Positions 47,780 through 58,409 of a stretch of DNA of 64,000 nucleotides are shown one piece after another. Source of the DNA: Micromonospora sp. NBRC 110009 (GTDB lineage: Bacteria; Actinomycetota; Actinomycetes; Mycobacteriales; Micromonosporaceae); contig NZ_CP130427.1 of assembly GCF_030518795.1 (NCBI RefSeq), positions 1,488,001-1,552,000 on the forward strand, written 5' to 3'. Both the position numbers and the translations under genes were made by a program. How positions within the stretch are numbered: position 1 is the first letter of the stretch; each line of letters begins with the position of its first letter. The notes beneath the pieces were generated by a model, which was not told the origin of the DNA, did not search any database, and was given only the letters and a program-made list of their open reading frames with translations.

Positions 47780-48679
47780 TCAGCCCTTCACCGCTCCCGC
47801 CGTCAGGCCGGAGACGATGTAGCGCTGGAGCAGCTGGAACACCAGCACCGTCGGGATCGCGGTGAGCAGGGTGCCCGCCGCGAACATCCCGAAGTTGTTG
47901 TTGCGCTCGCCGGCGACCAGGCCGAACATCCCGACCGCCAGGGTCTTCGAGTTCGGCTCGGTGAGGAACACGTTGGCGATGATGAACTCGTTGATCGAGC
48001 CGATGAAGGCGAGCAGCCCGGTCACCGCCAGGATCGGCGCCACCAGCGGCAGCATGATCCGGAAGAACACCTGGGCGTGTGAGGCACCGTCCATGGTCGC
48101 CGACTCGTCCAGCTCCTTCGGCAGGGTGTCGAAGAAGCCCTTCATCAGCCAGGTGTTCGCGCCGAGCGCAACGCCCATGTAGAGCAGGAACAGGCCCCAC
48201 GGGGTGTTGAAGCCGATCGCCGGCCACAGGTCGGTGACCGTCGTGAAGATCAGGAAGATCGCCACGATGGCCAGGAACTGCGGGAACATCTGGATGAGTA
48301 GCAGCGCGAGCAGCCCGACCCGGCGACCAGCGAACCGCATCCGGGAGAACGCGTACGCCGCCAGCGCGGACAGGAAGATCGACGCGAAGCTCGCCACGCC
48401 GGCGAGGAGCAGCGAGTTGAGGAACCAGTGCGCGAAGGGCGTGTCCTGGAACAGGTTGGTGAAGTTCTCGAACGACGCCCCGGTCGGCAGCAGCTCGGTC
48501 GACGAGAGCGTGCCGAGCGGGTTGAGCGCCGCGGAGATCACGAACAGGATCGGGAAGAGGCTGAACGCCACCGCCAGCACCCCGACCAGGTGCCGCCAGC
48601 CCACCTGGGCGAACCAGCGACCCTTCGACCTCCCGGTCGCGTTGCGGTTGGCGACGGGGGCGTCCGCGTAGGTGGTCAC
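47780..48679 (-). CDS. malG: Maltodextrin ABC transporter permease MalG
   Basis: Inner-membrane permease, 299 residues, six helices. The MalG pattern FVISAALNPLGTL near the N-terminus and the ATPase-contact EAA loop ELDESATMDGASHAQVFFRIMLPL are clear. The GTG at 48679 overlaps the malF stop (GTGA). No ATPase gene is in the operon; such systems usually share an MsiK-type ATPase encoded elsewhere. Confidence 0.9.
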   Translation of the reverse strand: MTTYADAPVANRNATGRSKGRWFAQVGWRHLVGVLAVAFSLFPILFVISAALNPLGTLSSTELLPTGASFENFTNLFQDTPFAHWFLNSLLLAGVASFASIFLSALAAYAFSRMRFAGRRVGLLALLLIQMFPQFLAIVAIFLIFTTVTDLWPAIGFNTPWGLFLLYMGVALGANTWLMKGFFDTLPKELDESATMDGASHAQVFFRIMLPLVAPILAVTGLLAFIGSINEFIIANVFLTEPNSKTLAVGMFGLVAGERNNNFGMFAAGTLLTAIPTVLVFQLLQRYIVSGLTAGAVKG

Positions 48680-50319
48680 GAGTACACCTCCTCCATCTTG
48701 CGGGTGCGCCGGAAGCTGATCGCCGCCACGACGGCCACGATCGCGAAGATGAAGATCGATACTGTCGTGGCCAAGCCGTATTCGGCGCCCTGGGCGCCGA
48801 AGGCCAGCCGGTAGGTGTAGGTGATGAGCAGGTCGGTGGCGCCGTTGGTCGGATTGTCCGCCGGGAACGGCCCACCCTCGGTGGTGAACAGGATCGCGTT
48901 GACGTTGTTGAAGTTGTACGCGAACGAGGTGATCAGCAGCGGCGAGAGCGCGACCAGCAGCAGTGGCAGGGTGACCGCCCGGAACGACTGCCACGGCGAC
49001 GCGCCGTCGACGGAGGTGGCCTCGGTCAGCTCGCGCGGGATCGCCTGGAGTGCGCCGGTGGTCACCAGGAACATGTACGGGTAGCCCAACCAGAGCTGCA
49101 CCAGCAGCACCGCGGCCCGGGCGCTCCAGCTCCCGCCGAACCAGTCGACGTCGAGGCCGAACAGGTTGTTGAGCAGGCCGAAGTCGGTGTTGAACATGTC
49201 CCGCCAGACCAGCAGCATCGCGAACGACGGCATGGCGTACGGGAGGATCAGCAGCACCCGGTAGAGGTTGGTGCCGCGCATCCGGGGCGAGTGCAGGGCG
49301 AGCGCAATGCCCATGCCGAGCAGGAAGGTGAGCCCGGTCGAGCCGATGGCGAACGCGAAGTTCCAGACCAGCGTGCCGAAGAACGGGCCGGAGATGTTCG
49401 GGTCGGTCAGCACCCGGCTGAAGTTCTTCAGCCCGACGTTGACCTTCCAGCCCTGGGTGAGCCGCTCGCCGTCGGCGGCGACGAAGGAGCCGCTCTTCTC
49501 GTCGGCGGTCCAGGTCTTGCCGGTCTCGCTGTCCTTGACGCAGTCGCAGCCGGCGTCGTACGCCCGGACGGCCTTGCCCTCGTAGGCCCGCGTGAGGCCG
49601 TTGGAGCGGATGGCCCCACCGGGCGTCGGCACCACCAGGGCGGTGATCGCGTCGCTGCGGCCGCTCGCCTGACCGATGTTCAGCACGGTGTAGCCGTCGG
49701 CGGCGGTGACCTTGCCGGTGAGGCTGCTGACCGTCACCTGGGCCGCGTCGAGCTTGCGCAGCCCGCCCGCGTCACCCGCGAAGACCTCCTTGGTCTTCGG
49801 GTCGCTGAGCAGGAAGACCAGGGAGCCGGTCTGCGGGTCGCCCTTGGTGGCGATGGAGAGCGAGTACTCGGCGGAGCCGGGGACCTGCTTCACCGAGGAG
49901 GTCTGGATGGCGACGATCGCGTCGTCCTTGCCGCCGCGGTGGCCGTCGCCGAAGTTCGTGAAGGCGGTGCTCGCGGTGTAGAGCACCGGGAAGACCTGGA
50001 AGGCCAGCAGGAAGAGGGTGCCGGGGACCAGGTACTTGGCCGGGATGTGCCGGCGGCCGAGGTAGAGGTAGAACAGGCCCGCGGTGGTGACCGCCAGGAT
50101 GCCCAGTCCGACCCAGTGTTCGGCCTCGATGAGCGGGAACGCCGCCCAGATCGCGATCCCGGCCACCAGGCCGAGCAGGATCACCTTGACGACGAGGCCG
50201 GTCGCGGTGATCGGCGCGTGGTTCCGCGCGGTACGGGACTTGCGCGGGAGCCCGCGGCGAACGGGCTCCCGGCCCGGAGCCTGCGTGGCAGGCTCCGGGC
50301 CGGACAGCGACGTGCTCAT
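48676..50319 (-). CDS. malF: Maltodextrin ABC transporter permease MalF
   Basis: Permease partner of MalG, 547 residues. After a hydrophilic N-terminus come helices at about 43-95 and 105-125, then a large extracytoplasmic loop (about 128-250) like the P2 domain of MalF, here with a CDC cysteine pair, then six helices with the EAA loop ELTEATSVDGASPWQSFRAVTLPL. The ATG shares its first base with the malE TAA stop (TAATG) and its stop overlaps the malG start, giving full translational coupling. Confidence 0.9.
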   Translation of the reverse strand: MSTSLSGPEPATQAPGREPVRRGLPRKSRTARNHAPITATGLVVKVILLGLVAGIAIWAAFPLIEAEHWVGLGILAVTTAGLFYLYLGRRHIPAKYLVPGTLFLLAFQVFPVLYTASTAFTNFGDGHRGGKDDAIVAIQTSSVKQVPGSAEYSLSIATKGDPQTGSLVFLLSDPKTKEVFAGDAGGLRKLDAAQVTVSSLTGKVTAADGYTVLNIGQASGRSDAITALVVPTPGGAIRSNGLTRAYEGKAVRAYDAGCDCVKDSETGKTWTADEKSGSFVAADGERLTQGWKVNVGLKNFSRVLTDPNISGPFFGTLVWNFAFAIGSTGLTFLLGMGIALALHSPRMRGTNLYRVLLILPYAMPSFAMLLVWRDMFNTDFGLLNNLFGLDVDWFGGSWSARAAVLLVQLWLGYPYMFLVTTGALQAIPRELTEATSVDGASPWQSFRAVTLPLLLVALSPLLITSFAYNFNNVNAILFTTEGGPFPADNPTNGATDLLITYTYRLAFGAQGAEYGLATTVSIFIFAIVAVVAAISFRRTRKMEEVYS

Positions 50320-51569
50320 TACTTGATCTGACCCGCGATGGTCTTGCCCGCGGCGGTGATCGTCTTGGCCGGGTCGGCGCCACCGATGATGGCGGCCTCC
50401 GCCTTGCCGAACGGGTCCCAGATCGCGGCCATGGCCGGGATCGCCGGGAGCACCTGGCCGTTCTTGCCGGCCTCCTGGAACTTGGCCAGGTCCGGGTCCT
50501 CGCCCTTGACCTGGTCGAAGGCGGCGGTCAGCGCCGGCGGGCGCGGCTCGGCCTTGTACAGCGCGACGGCCAGCTCGGGCTTGGTCACGTAGTTGGTGAC
50601 GAACTCCTGGGCCAGGGCCTTGTTCTTGCCCTTGGCGGCGACGTAGAACGCCTGGACGCCCACGAACGGCTGGGCCTCCTTGCCACCGGCGAAGCCGGGG
50701 ACCGGGGAGATGTCGTACTTGATGCTGGCCTTCTTGGCGTCGGCGATGGCCCACGGGCCGGAGACCAGGAAGGCGCACTTCTTGCCGGTGAAGGTGGCGA
50801 TGGAGTTCTCGCCGGTGATGGAGCGCTTGAGCGCACCCTCACCCTTCTCACCGAGCTTCGCGATCTTCTGGAAGGCCGCGATCGACTCCGGCTTGCCCAC
50901 GCCCAGGTCCTTCGGGTCGTAGTCGCCGTTGGCCGAGGTGCCGAACAGGTAGCCGCCGCCGGAGGTGTACAGCGGGTAGATGTGGTACGCGTCGCCGTTC
51001 TGGCCGGACTGCAGGCAGAGGATCTCGCTGACCTTCTTCTGGGCCTTGAGCTGCTTGCCGGTGGCGACCAGGTCCTCGATCGTCTTCGGCGCCTCGGGGG
51101 CCAGTTCGGTGTTGCGGATCAGCGCGACGTTCTCGGTGGCGTAGGGGACGCCGTAGAGCTGGCCGTTGAAGGTGACGGCCTTGACCGCGGTCTCGTTGAA
51201 CGCGCTCTTCTGCTCGGCGGAGAGCTGCACCGGGTCGATGGCGCCGTTCTGAACCAGGTTGCCGATCCAGTCGTGCGCGCCGACCACGACGTCCGGCCCA
51301 CTGCCCTGCTGGGAGGCGGTGACGAAGTTGGTCTGCAGGTCCTTGGAGACGGCCTGGACCTCGACGGTGACGCCGTTCTCCTTGCCGAACTCCTCAGCGA
51401 ACGGCTTCAGGGCGGCGGTTCGCTTGTCGTCGGCCCAGATGACCAGCTTGCCGCCGGTCGCCTTGGCGGACTCCTTGGCGGCCGGCTTGTCGCTGTCGTT
51501 GCCACCGCAGCCGGACGCGGCGAGCGCCAGGCCGAGGACAGCGACCACACCCGCGGTACGGATGCGCAT
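50319..51569 (-). CDS. malE: Maltodextrin-binding lipoprotein MalE
   Basis: Extracellular solute-binding lipoprotein, 416 residues; the signal peptide ends in LAASGC near residue 20. LVIWADDKRTAALKPFAEEF, GVPYATENVALIRN, FTGKKCAFLVSGPWAIADA and EPRPPAL follow the MalE family pattern. The ATG at 51569 has CAGGAG five bases upstream. First gene of malEFG, divergent from the LacI gene, with CTTGC/GCAAG half-sites between. Confidence 0.9.
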   Translation of the reverse strand: MRIRTAGVVAVLGLALAASGCGGNDSDKPAAKESAKATGGKLVIWADDKRTAALKPFAEEFGKENGVTVEVQAVSKDLQTNFVTASQQGSGPDVVVGAHDWIGNLVQNGAIDPVQLSAEQKSAFNETAVKAVTFNGQLYGVPYATENVALIRNTELAPEAPKTIEDLVATGKQLKAQKKVSEILCLQSGQNGDAYHIYPLYTSGGGYLFGTSANGDYDPKDLGVGKPESIAAFQKIAKLGEKGEGALKRSITGENSIATFTGKKCAFLVSGPWAIADAKKASIKYDISPVPGFAGGKEAQPFVGVQAFYVAAKGKNKALAQEFVTNYVTKPELAVALYKAEPRPPALTAAFDQVKGEDPDLAKFQEAGKNGQVLPAIPAMAAIWDPFGKAEAAIIGGADPAKTITAAGKTIAGQIK

Positions 51570-51693
51570 CGGTACTCCTGTCGTCATGGCGGCCCGCCGG
51601 GGGAAGGACGGTCGCCAGTGGAAACGTCGGTAATTTCTTGCTGACCGGCGCCGGGGTGCAACGCCGCTGCTCTCGCATGTTGCCGGGACGTTA

Positions 51694-51760
51694 GCAAGAG
51701 GTTGCAGAGAATGGAAGGGCTTGCAGGAGCGTACGCAAGACTTTGCCGTTGAGCTAAAGT
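51694..51760. promoter_or_regulatory. malE-lacI intergenic operators and lacI promoter
   Basis: GCAA-N4-TTGC lies at 51694-51705 and CTTGC-N10-GCAAG at 51720-51739; a TTGCAG motif recurs at 51702-51707 and 51721-51726. TAAAGT (51755-51760) is a -10 box six bases before the lacI ATG with no ribosome binding site. A lone CTTGC at 51637-51641 is nearer malE. The sites suit a LacI-type maltose repressor controlling both directions. Confidence 0.6.
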
Positions 51761-51766
51761 GCCGCC

Positions 51767-52852
51767 ATGCGCGCTCGACTGTCCGACATCGCCCAACAGG
51801 CCGAAGTCAGCGAGGCCACGGTGTCGCGGGTGCTCAACGACCGCCCCGGAGTGGCCCCGGAGACCCGGCAGGCCGTCCTGACCGCCCTCGACGTGCTCGG
51901 CTACGAGCGCCCGGCCCGGCTGCGCAAGCGCAGCGCCGGGCTCGTGGGGCTGGTCGTACCGGAGCTGGACAACCCGATCTTCCCCGCCTTCGCCCAGGTC
52001 ATCGAGTCGACGCTGGCGCAGAGCGGCTTCACCCCGGTGCTCTGCACCCAGACCCCCGGTGGGGTCACCGAGGACGAGTACGTCGAGATGCTGCTGGACC
52101 GGCAGGTCTCCGGGATCGTCTTCGTCTCCGGCCTGCACGCCGACACCGCCGCCAATCACGACCGGTACCGCGCGCTGATCGCCCGGCCGCTGCCGATCGT
52201 CATGATCAACGGGTACGCCCCCGGCATCGCGGCGCCCTTCGTCTCCTGCGACGACGGGGAGGCCACCGAGCTGGCCGTCGCGCACCTGGTCGCGCTCGGC
52301 CACCGGCGGATCGGCCTGATCACCGGCCCGGACCGCTTCGTTCCGGTGCAGCGGCGGGTGGCCGGCTTCCGGTCCGCGATGAGCCGGCTGGTCGGCACGA
52401 GCGAGGCGGAGGTCGGCGAGCTGGCCGAGCTCTCCCTCTTCGGCGTCGAGGGCGGCGAGGCGGCCGCCGGCCGGCTGATCGAGCGGGGCGTGACCGGCAT
52501 CGTCTCCGGCTCCGACCTGATGGCGCTGGGCGCGATCCGGGCGGCCCGCCAGCGCGGCCGCTCGGTCCCCGGCGACATCTCGGTGGTCGGCTACGACGAC
52601 TCCCCGCTGATGGCCTTCACCGACCCGCCGCTGACCACCATGCGCCAGCCGGTCGCGGCCATGGCGGTGGCCGCGGTCCGCGCCCTAGTCGACGAGATCA
52701 ACGGCCACGCCGCGCCGCACTCCGAGTACCTGTTCCGCCCGGAACTGGTGGTCCGCGGCTCCACCGCGGTGGTCGGCCAGGCCGGAGCCGCCCCGGGCAG
52801 CGGCGCGAGGCGACCGCACCCGGCCGCCCCCACCCTCGCCGTCCCGGCCTGA
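51767..52852 (+). CDS. LacI-family repressor of maltodextrin genes
   Basis: A 361-residue LacI repressor: helix-turn-helix LSDIAQQAEVSEATVSRVLN (5-24), hinge DVLGYERPARLRKR and a sugar-binding core (GLVVPELDNPIFPAFAQVIE, GHRRIGLITGP, ISVVGYDDSPLMAFTDPPLTTMRQP). It lies between malEFG and a GH13 gene and is the likely regulator of both (MalR-like). ATG start, probably leaderless. Confidence 0.92.
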   Translation: MRARLSDIAQQAEVSEATVSRVLNDRPGVAPETRQAVLTALDVLGYERPARLRKRSAGLVGLVVPELDNPIFPAFAQVIESTLAQSGFTPVLCTQTPGGVTEDEYVEMLLDRQVSGIVFVSGLHADTAANHDRYRALIARPLPIVMINGYAPGIAAPFVSCDDGEATELAVAHLVALGHRRIGLITGPDRFVPVQRRVAGFRSAMSRLVGTSEAEVGELAELSLFGVEGGEAAAGRLIERGVTGIVSGSDLMALGAIRAARQRGRSVPGDISVVGYDDSPLMAFTDPPLTTMRQPVAAMAVAAVRALVDEINGHAAPHSEYLFRPELVVRGSTAVVGQAGAAPGSGARRPHPAAPTLAVPA

Positions 52853-52920
52853 CCACGCCGGTCCCGCCCCGGTGCCCAGTCACCGGGACCGGCCGGCTGC
52901 CCGCAGGAAAGCCGTCATTT

Positions 52921-52949
52921 CTTGCGCAAGGAATGCTTGACTCTTGCAG
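52921..52949. promoter_or_regulatory. Candidate LacI operator upstream of GH13 gene
   Basis: CTTGCGCAAG (52921-52930) is a perfect palindrome built from the same half-site seen in the malE-lacI region; CTTGCAG follows at 52943-52949. The site lies about 95-120 bases before the GH13 start and links this gene to the maltodextrin regulon. Confidence 0.6.
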
Positions 52950-53042
52950 CGCTCGGGCGGCATTCTGCTCAGACACCCGCGCCCGTCGCCCGCGCCCGCG
53001 CGGGTGCCAGCGTCCCTTGCCAGAGAACGGGGATCGTCACCG

Positions 53043-54674
<1,632 letters not shown>

Positions 54675-54743
54675 GCCGGGTAACCCGCCATTGACCTGGT
54701 CGTCCGTTGTGCCCCGCGCCGACGGGCGGCTGGGCAACCGACC

Positions 54744-54834
54744 CCTTGTGGTGGGGGGTGAGGTGGCACCGGCCCCTCGGGAGTCCGCTCCCGCAGGGGC
54801 CGGTGTCCATCCGGGACCGTGGGGTACCACAAGG
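54744..54834. terminator. Nested hairpins, bidirectional terminator
   Basis: The inner stem CACCGGCCCCT (54767-54777) with AGGGGCCGGTG (54795-54805), extended by CGGGA/TCCCG, lies inside outer arms CCTTGTGGT (54744-54752) and ACCACAAGG (54826-54834). It separates the convergent GH13 gene and the next reverse-strand gene. Confidence 0.75.
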
Positions 54835-54861
54835 ACATGACCACCGCGCGGCTGAGCGCGC

Positions 54862-55350
54862 TCAGTCCCCCTTGCTGGTGAGCAGCTTGGCGATCCGGGC
54901 GAAGCCGGCCCGCACCTCGTCCCGGCCGGGCGGGGGCAGCGGCTCGGGCACCGGCTCCCGCTCGGCGGCCAGTTCCAGCTCCTCGTCGATGACGTCCTCG
55001 AAGTCGCCGTAGAGGTCCGCCTGGTCGACCCGGGCCGCCTCGTCCTCGGCGGCGATCTGCGCGGCGGCGATCTCGCTGCGGATCTCCTCGGTCGTCAGCG
55101 CCGGCAGCAGCGGCTCCACCACGGCCATCAGCTGCTCGTCGGCGACCACCGCCTCGGCCAGGGCGAGCGCGTGCGGCCGCTCGTACGGGCCGCAGACCAC
55201 CGGCTCCCACTCGTCGGCGTCGCCGAGCGGGCCGAACGTGATGATCCACGGCAGGCCGAGCATCGGCGAGTCGTCCGGCAGGTCCAGTGTCACGAGTGCG
55301 CCCACCGGCTCATCATGGTCGCTCCCGGCGGGGACATGGACCTCATTCAC
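54862..55350 (-). CDS. Hypothetical protein
   Basis: A 162-residue cytoplasmic protein I do not recognise. Residues about 15-75 look globular (VGALVTLDLPDDSPMLGLPW, GDADEWEPVVCGPYERPHAL), then a long acidic helix rich in Glu/Ala (about 80-140). The GTG at 55350 follows GGGGGGAG five bases upstream. A GTG at 55383 that overlaps the GntR stop is an alternative start; either way the gene is likely cotranscribed with GntR and YihY. Confidence 0.65.
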   Translation of the reverse strand: MNEVHVPAGSDHDEPVGALVTLDLPDDSPMLGLPWIITFGPLGDADEWEPVVCGPYERPHALALAEAVVADEQLMAVVEPLLPALTTEEIRSEIAAAQIAAEDEAARVDQADLYGDFEDVIDEELELAAEREPVPEPLPPPGRDEVRAGFARIAKLLTSKGD

Positions 55351-55379
55351 CCCAACTCCCCCCTCTCCGGCGGTCGCTC

Positions 55380-55754
55380 TCACCCGTGGGTACCGGCGTC
55401 GAGGGCCGCGCGGACCAGGGCGAGGGCCCGCTCCGGTGGCACGCCCAGGCGAGCGGCCTCGGCGGCGTACCCGGCCGCGGCCCGGTGCAGGCGGTCGGTG
55501 GCGTCGTCGCGCCCCGGGGCGACCACGGTCCCGTGCCGCCCCCGGGTCTCCACCAACCCGGTGCCCTCCAGCTCCCGGTAGGCGCGGGCCACCGTGTTCA
55601 CCGCCAGCCCCAGGTCGGCGGCGAGCTGCCGGACCGCGGGCAGCCGGGTGCCCACCGGCAGCCGGCCGTCGCCGATCATCGCGGCGAGCTGCCCGCGCAC
55701 CTGCTCGTACGGCGGCGCGGCCGAGTCCGGGTCGAGCCGGATCCGGGCGGTCAT
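55380..55754 (-). CDS. GntR-family transcriptional regulator (YtrA type)
   Basis: A 124-residue regulator with only the winged-helix domain and a short tail: PPYEQVRGQLAAMIGDGRLPVGTRLPAVRQLAADLGLAVNTVARAYRELEGTGLVETRGR. This short form (YhcF/YtrA subfamily) often controls membrane transporter operons. Its ATG overlaps the YihY stop codon (ATGA). Confidence 0.9.
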   Translation of the reverse strand: MTARIRLDPDSAAPPYEQVRGQLAAMIGDGRLPVGTRLPAVRQLAADLGLAVNTVARAYRELEGTGLVETRGRHGTVVAPGRDDATDRLHRAAAGYAAEAARLGVPPERALALVRAALDAGTHG

Positions 55755-56689
55755 CCCGCGCCGCCCGGCGTACCCGGCTCGGTCTCCTCGTCGATCTCCA
55801 CGTCCACCTCCCGTGCGGCGGCGCCCTCGGCCAGGTCCACCACCCGGCCGTACCGGCTGGTGGCGGCCAGCGCCGCGCCGAAGAGCAGCAACTGGTTGAG
55901 CAGGTAGAGGTAGAGCAGCAGCCCCACCGCGCCCGCCACCACCGTGTACGCCGGATTCCGTTCGGTCCGCACGACGTAGTAGCGCCCGACCGTGTTGAGC
56001 AGGGTGATGCCGACCGCGACCGCCAGCACCACCGGCCGCAGCCGGCGGCGGCTCATCCGCAGCCGGGGCACCGCCACCAGCAGCGCCACGGCCAGCACCG
56101 CGTTGATCACGACGCTGAGCACCGCGCTGACCGTGGTCAGCCCGACCGAGCCGGTGCTCCGCAGCAGGAAGCGCAGCAGCGACTCCAGCGCGTCCACCGC
56201 GGCCACCGAGACGCCGAGCAGCACGAAGATCGCGACCAGCACCCCCAGGTCGACCAGGCGACGCACCACCAGGTTGCCGGGCTGCTGGTTGAAGCCGTAC
56301 ATCAGCCGCTGCGAGGAGCGGATGGCCTCCACCCAGCCGATCCCGGTGAAGACCAGGATGATCAGACCGACCACGCCGACCGCGTTGCTGCTCTGGGCGA
56401 TCTGCTGCGGGTTCAGGAACGGCAGGTTGCGCTCCAGGAAGTCCGCGGCCGCCTTGCTGACCTCGTCGTTGTCCTGCAGGATCGCGCCGAAGATCCAGTA
56501 CGCGACCAGGGCGAGCGCGAAGACCGCGAAGAACCCGTAGTAGGCGATCGCGGCGGCCAGCCGGCCGCCGAGCACGTCGGCGTAGAGCGTCCCGGCCCGC
56601 CACAGGTGGTCGAACGCCGGCAGCCGGTCCCGCGCCGCGTCGATCCGGCGACCGGCGGCGGCCTCGATCCGGCCGATCACGTTCACCAT
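55751..56689 (-). CDS. YihY/BrkB-family inner-membrane protein
   Basis: A 312-residue membrane protein with about six helices. YYGFFAVFALALVAYWIFGAIL, GWVEAIRSSQRLMYGF and LYLYLLNQLLLFGAALAA are family patterns. The molecular function of the family is not established; it is not an RNase. The stop overlaps the GntR start, so the regulator may be coexpressed with it. Confidence 0.9.
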   Translation of the reverse strand: MVNVIGRIEAAAGRRIDAARDRLPAFDHLWRAGTLYADVLGGRLAAAIAYYGFFAVFALALVAYWIFGAILQDNDEVSKAAADFLERNLPFLNPQQIAQSSNAVGVVGLIILVFTGIGWVEAIRSSQRLMYGFNQQPGNLVVRRLVDLGVLVAIFVLLGVSVAAVDALESLLRFLLRSTGSVGLTTVSAVLSVVINAVLAVALLVAVPRLRMSRRRLRPVVLAVAVGITLLNTVGRYYVVRTERNPAYTVVAGAVGLLLYLYLLNQLLLFGAALAATSRYGRVVDLAEGAAAREVDVEIDEETEPGTPGGAG

Positions 56690-56743
56690 GCCATCCTCGC
56701 CGATCCCCCGTCATCAGGGAGGCGGGCCGGCCGGGCGCTCAAC

Positions 56744-57301
56744 TCAACCGCCGAGGCGGAAGTCGCGGCGGGGCTGCCACCGGGCCGCCCCGCTGTGCGA
56801 GAAGAGGGTGAACGCCTCCACCTCGAACAGCGCGGAGAAGTCGGCCAGGTCCTCGTACGCCTTGTCCAGCACCTCCGGCGGCACGTCCTGGGCCACCGTG
56901 ACGTGCGGGTGATAGGGGAAGCGGGCCTCCCGGTGCAGCTCGGGGGCCGAGTTGATGGCGGCGGCGAGCAGCTCGCACTCGCTGATCCCGGCCGCCACCG
57001 CCACGAAGACCACCTGGGTGACCGGCCGGAACGTGCCGGTGCCCCGCAGGTGCAGGGTGAACGGCAGGTGGGTGGCCGCCACCCGGGCCAGGTGCGCCTC
57101 GACGGCGGGCAGCGCGTGCACCGGGATCTCGGTCGGCCCGAGCAGGGTGACGTGGGCGGGGACCGCCTGCGGGTCACCGGCCTCGATGCGGCGGCGGGTG
57201 AGCATCCCGCCCCACGGCTCGGGGATGTCCACCGCGATCCCGATCTGGATGGTGTCGCCGGCGTCCGGCGCCCCTTCCCTACCGTCCACGCTCCGCGCCA
57301 T
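56744..57301 (-). CDS. 2'-5' RNA ligase/cyclic phosphodiesterase-like protein
   Basis: A 185-residue 2H phosphoesterase with the two HxT motifs: HVTLLG near residue 50 and HVTVAQ near 133. Family members hydrolyse or ligate 2',3'-cyclic or 2'-5' linked RNA ends; the physiological substrate is unknown. The ATG at 57301 is the likely start though its GGAGGG lies very close; a GTG at 57289 is an alternative. It lies between trpS and the YihY gene in the same direction. Confidence 0.82.
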   Translation of the reverse strand: MARSVDGREGAPDAGDTIQIGIAVDIPEPWGGMLTRRRIEAGDPQAVPAHVTLLGPTEIPVHALPAVEAHLARVAATHLPFTLHLRGTGTFRPVTQVVFVAVAAGISECELLAAAINSAPELHREARFPYHPHVTVAQDVPPEVLDKAYEDLADFSALFEVEAFTLFSHSGAARWQPRRDFRLGG

Positions 57302-57350
57302 CCCTCCGGCCACCGACCTGCGTCCCACCGATCCCGACGTGCCCGGGCCG

Positions 57351-58409
<1,059 letters not shown>

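Noticed and set aside
54767..54805. A small RNA gene or tRNA-like fold
   Set aside because: The structure is a simple nested hairpin between convergent genes and lacks tRNA arms or a CCA end; a terminator explains it.
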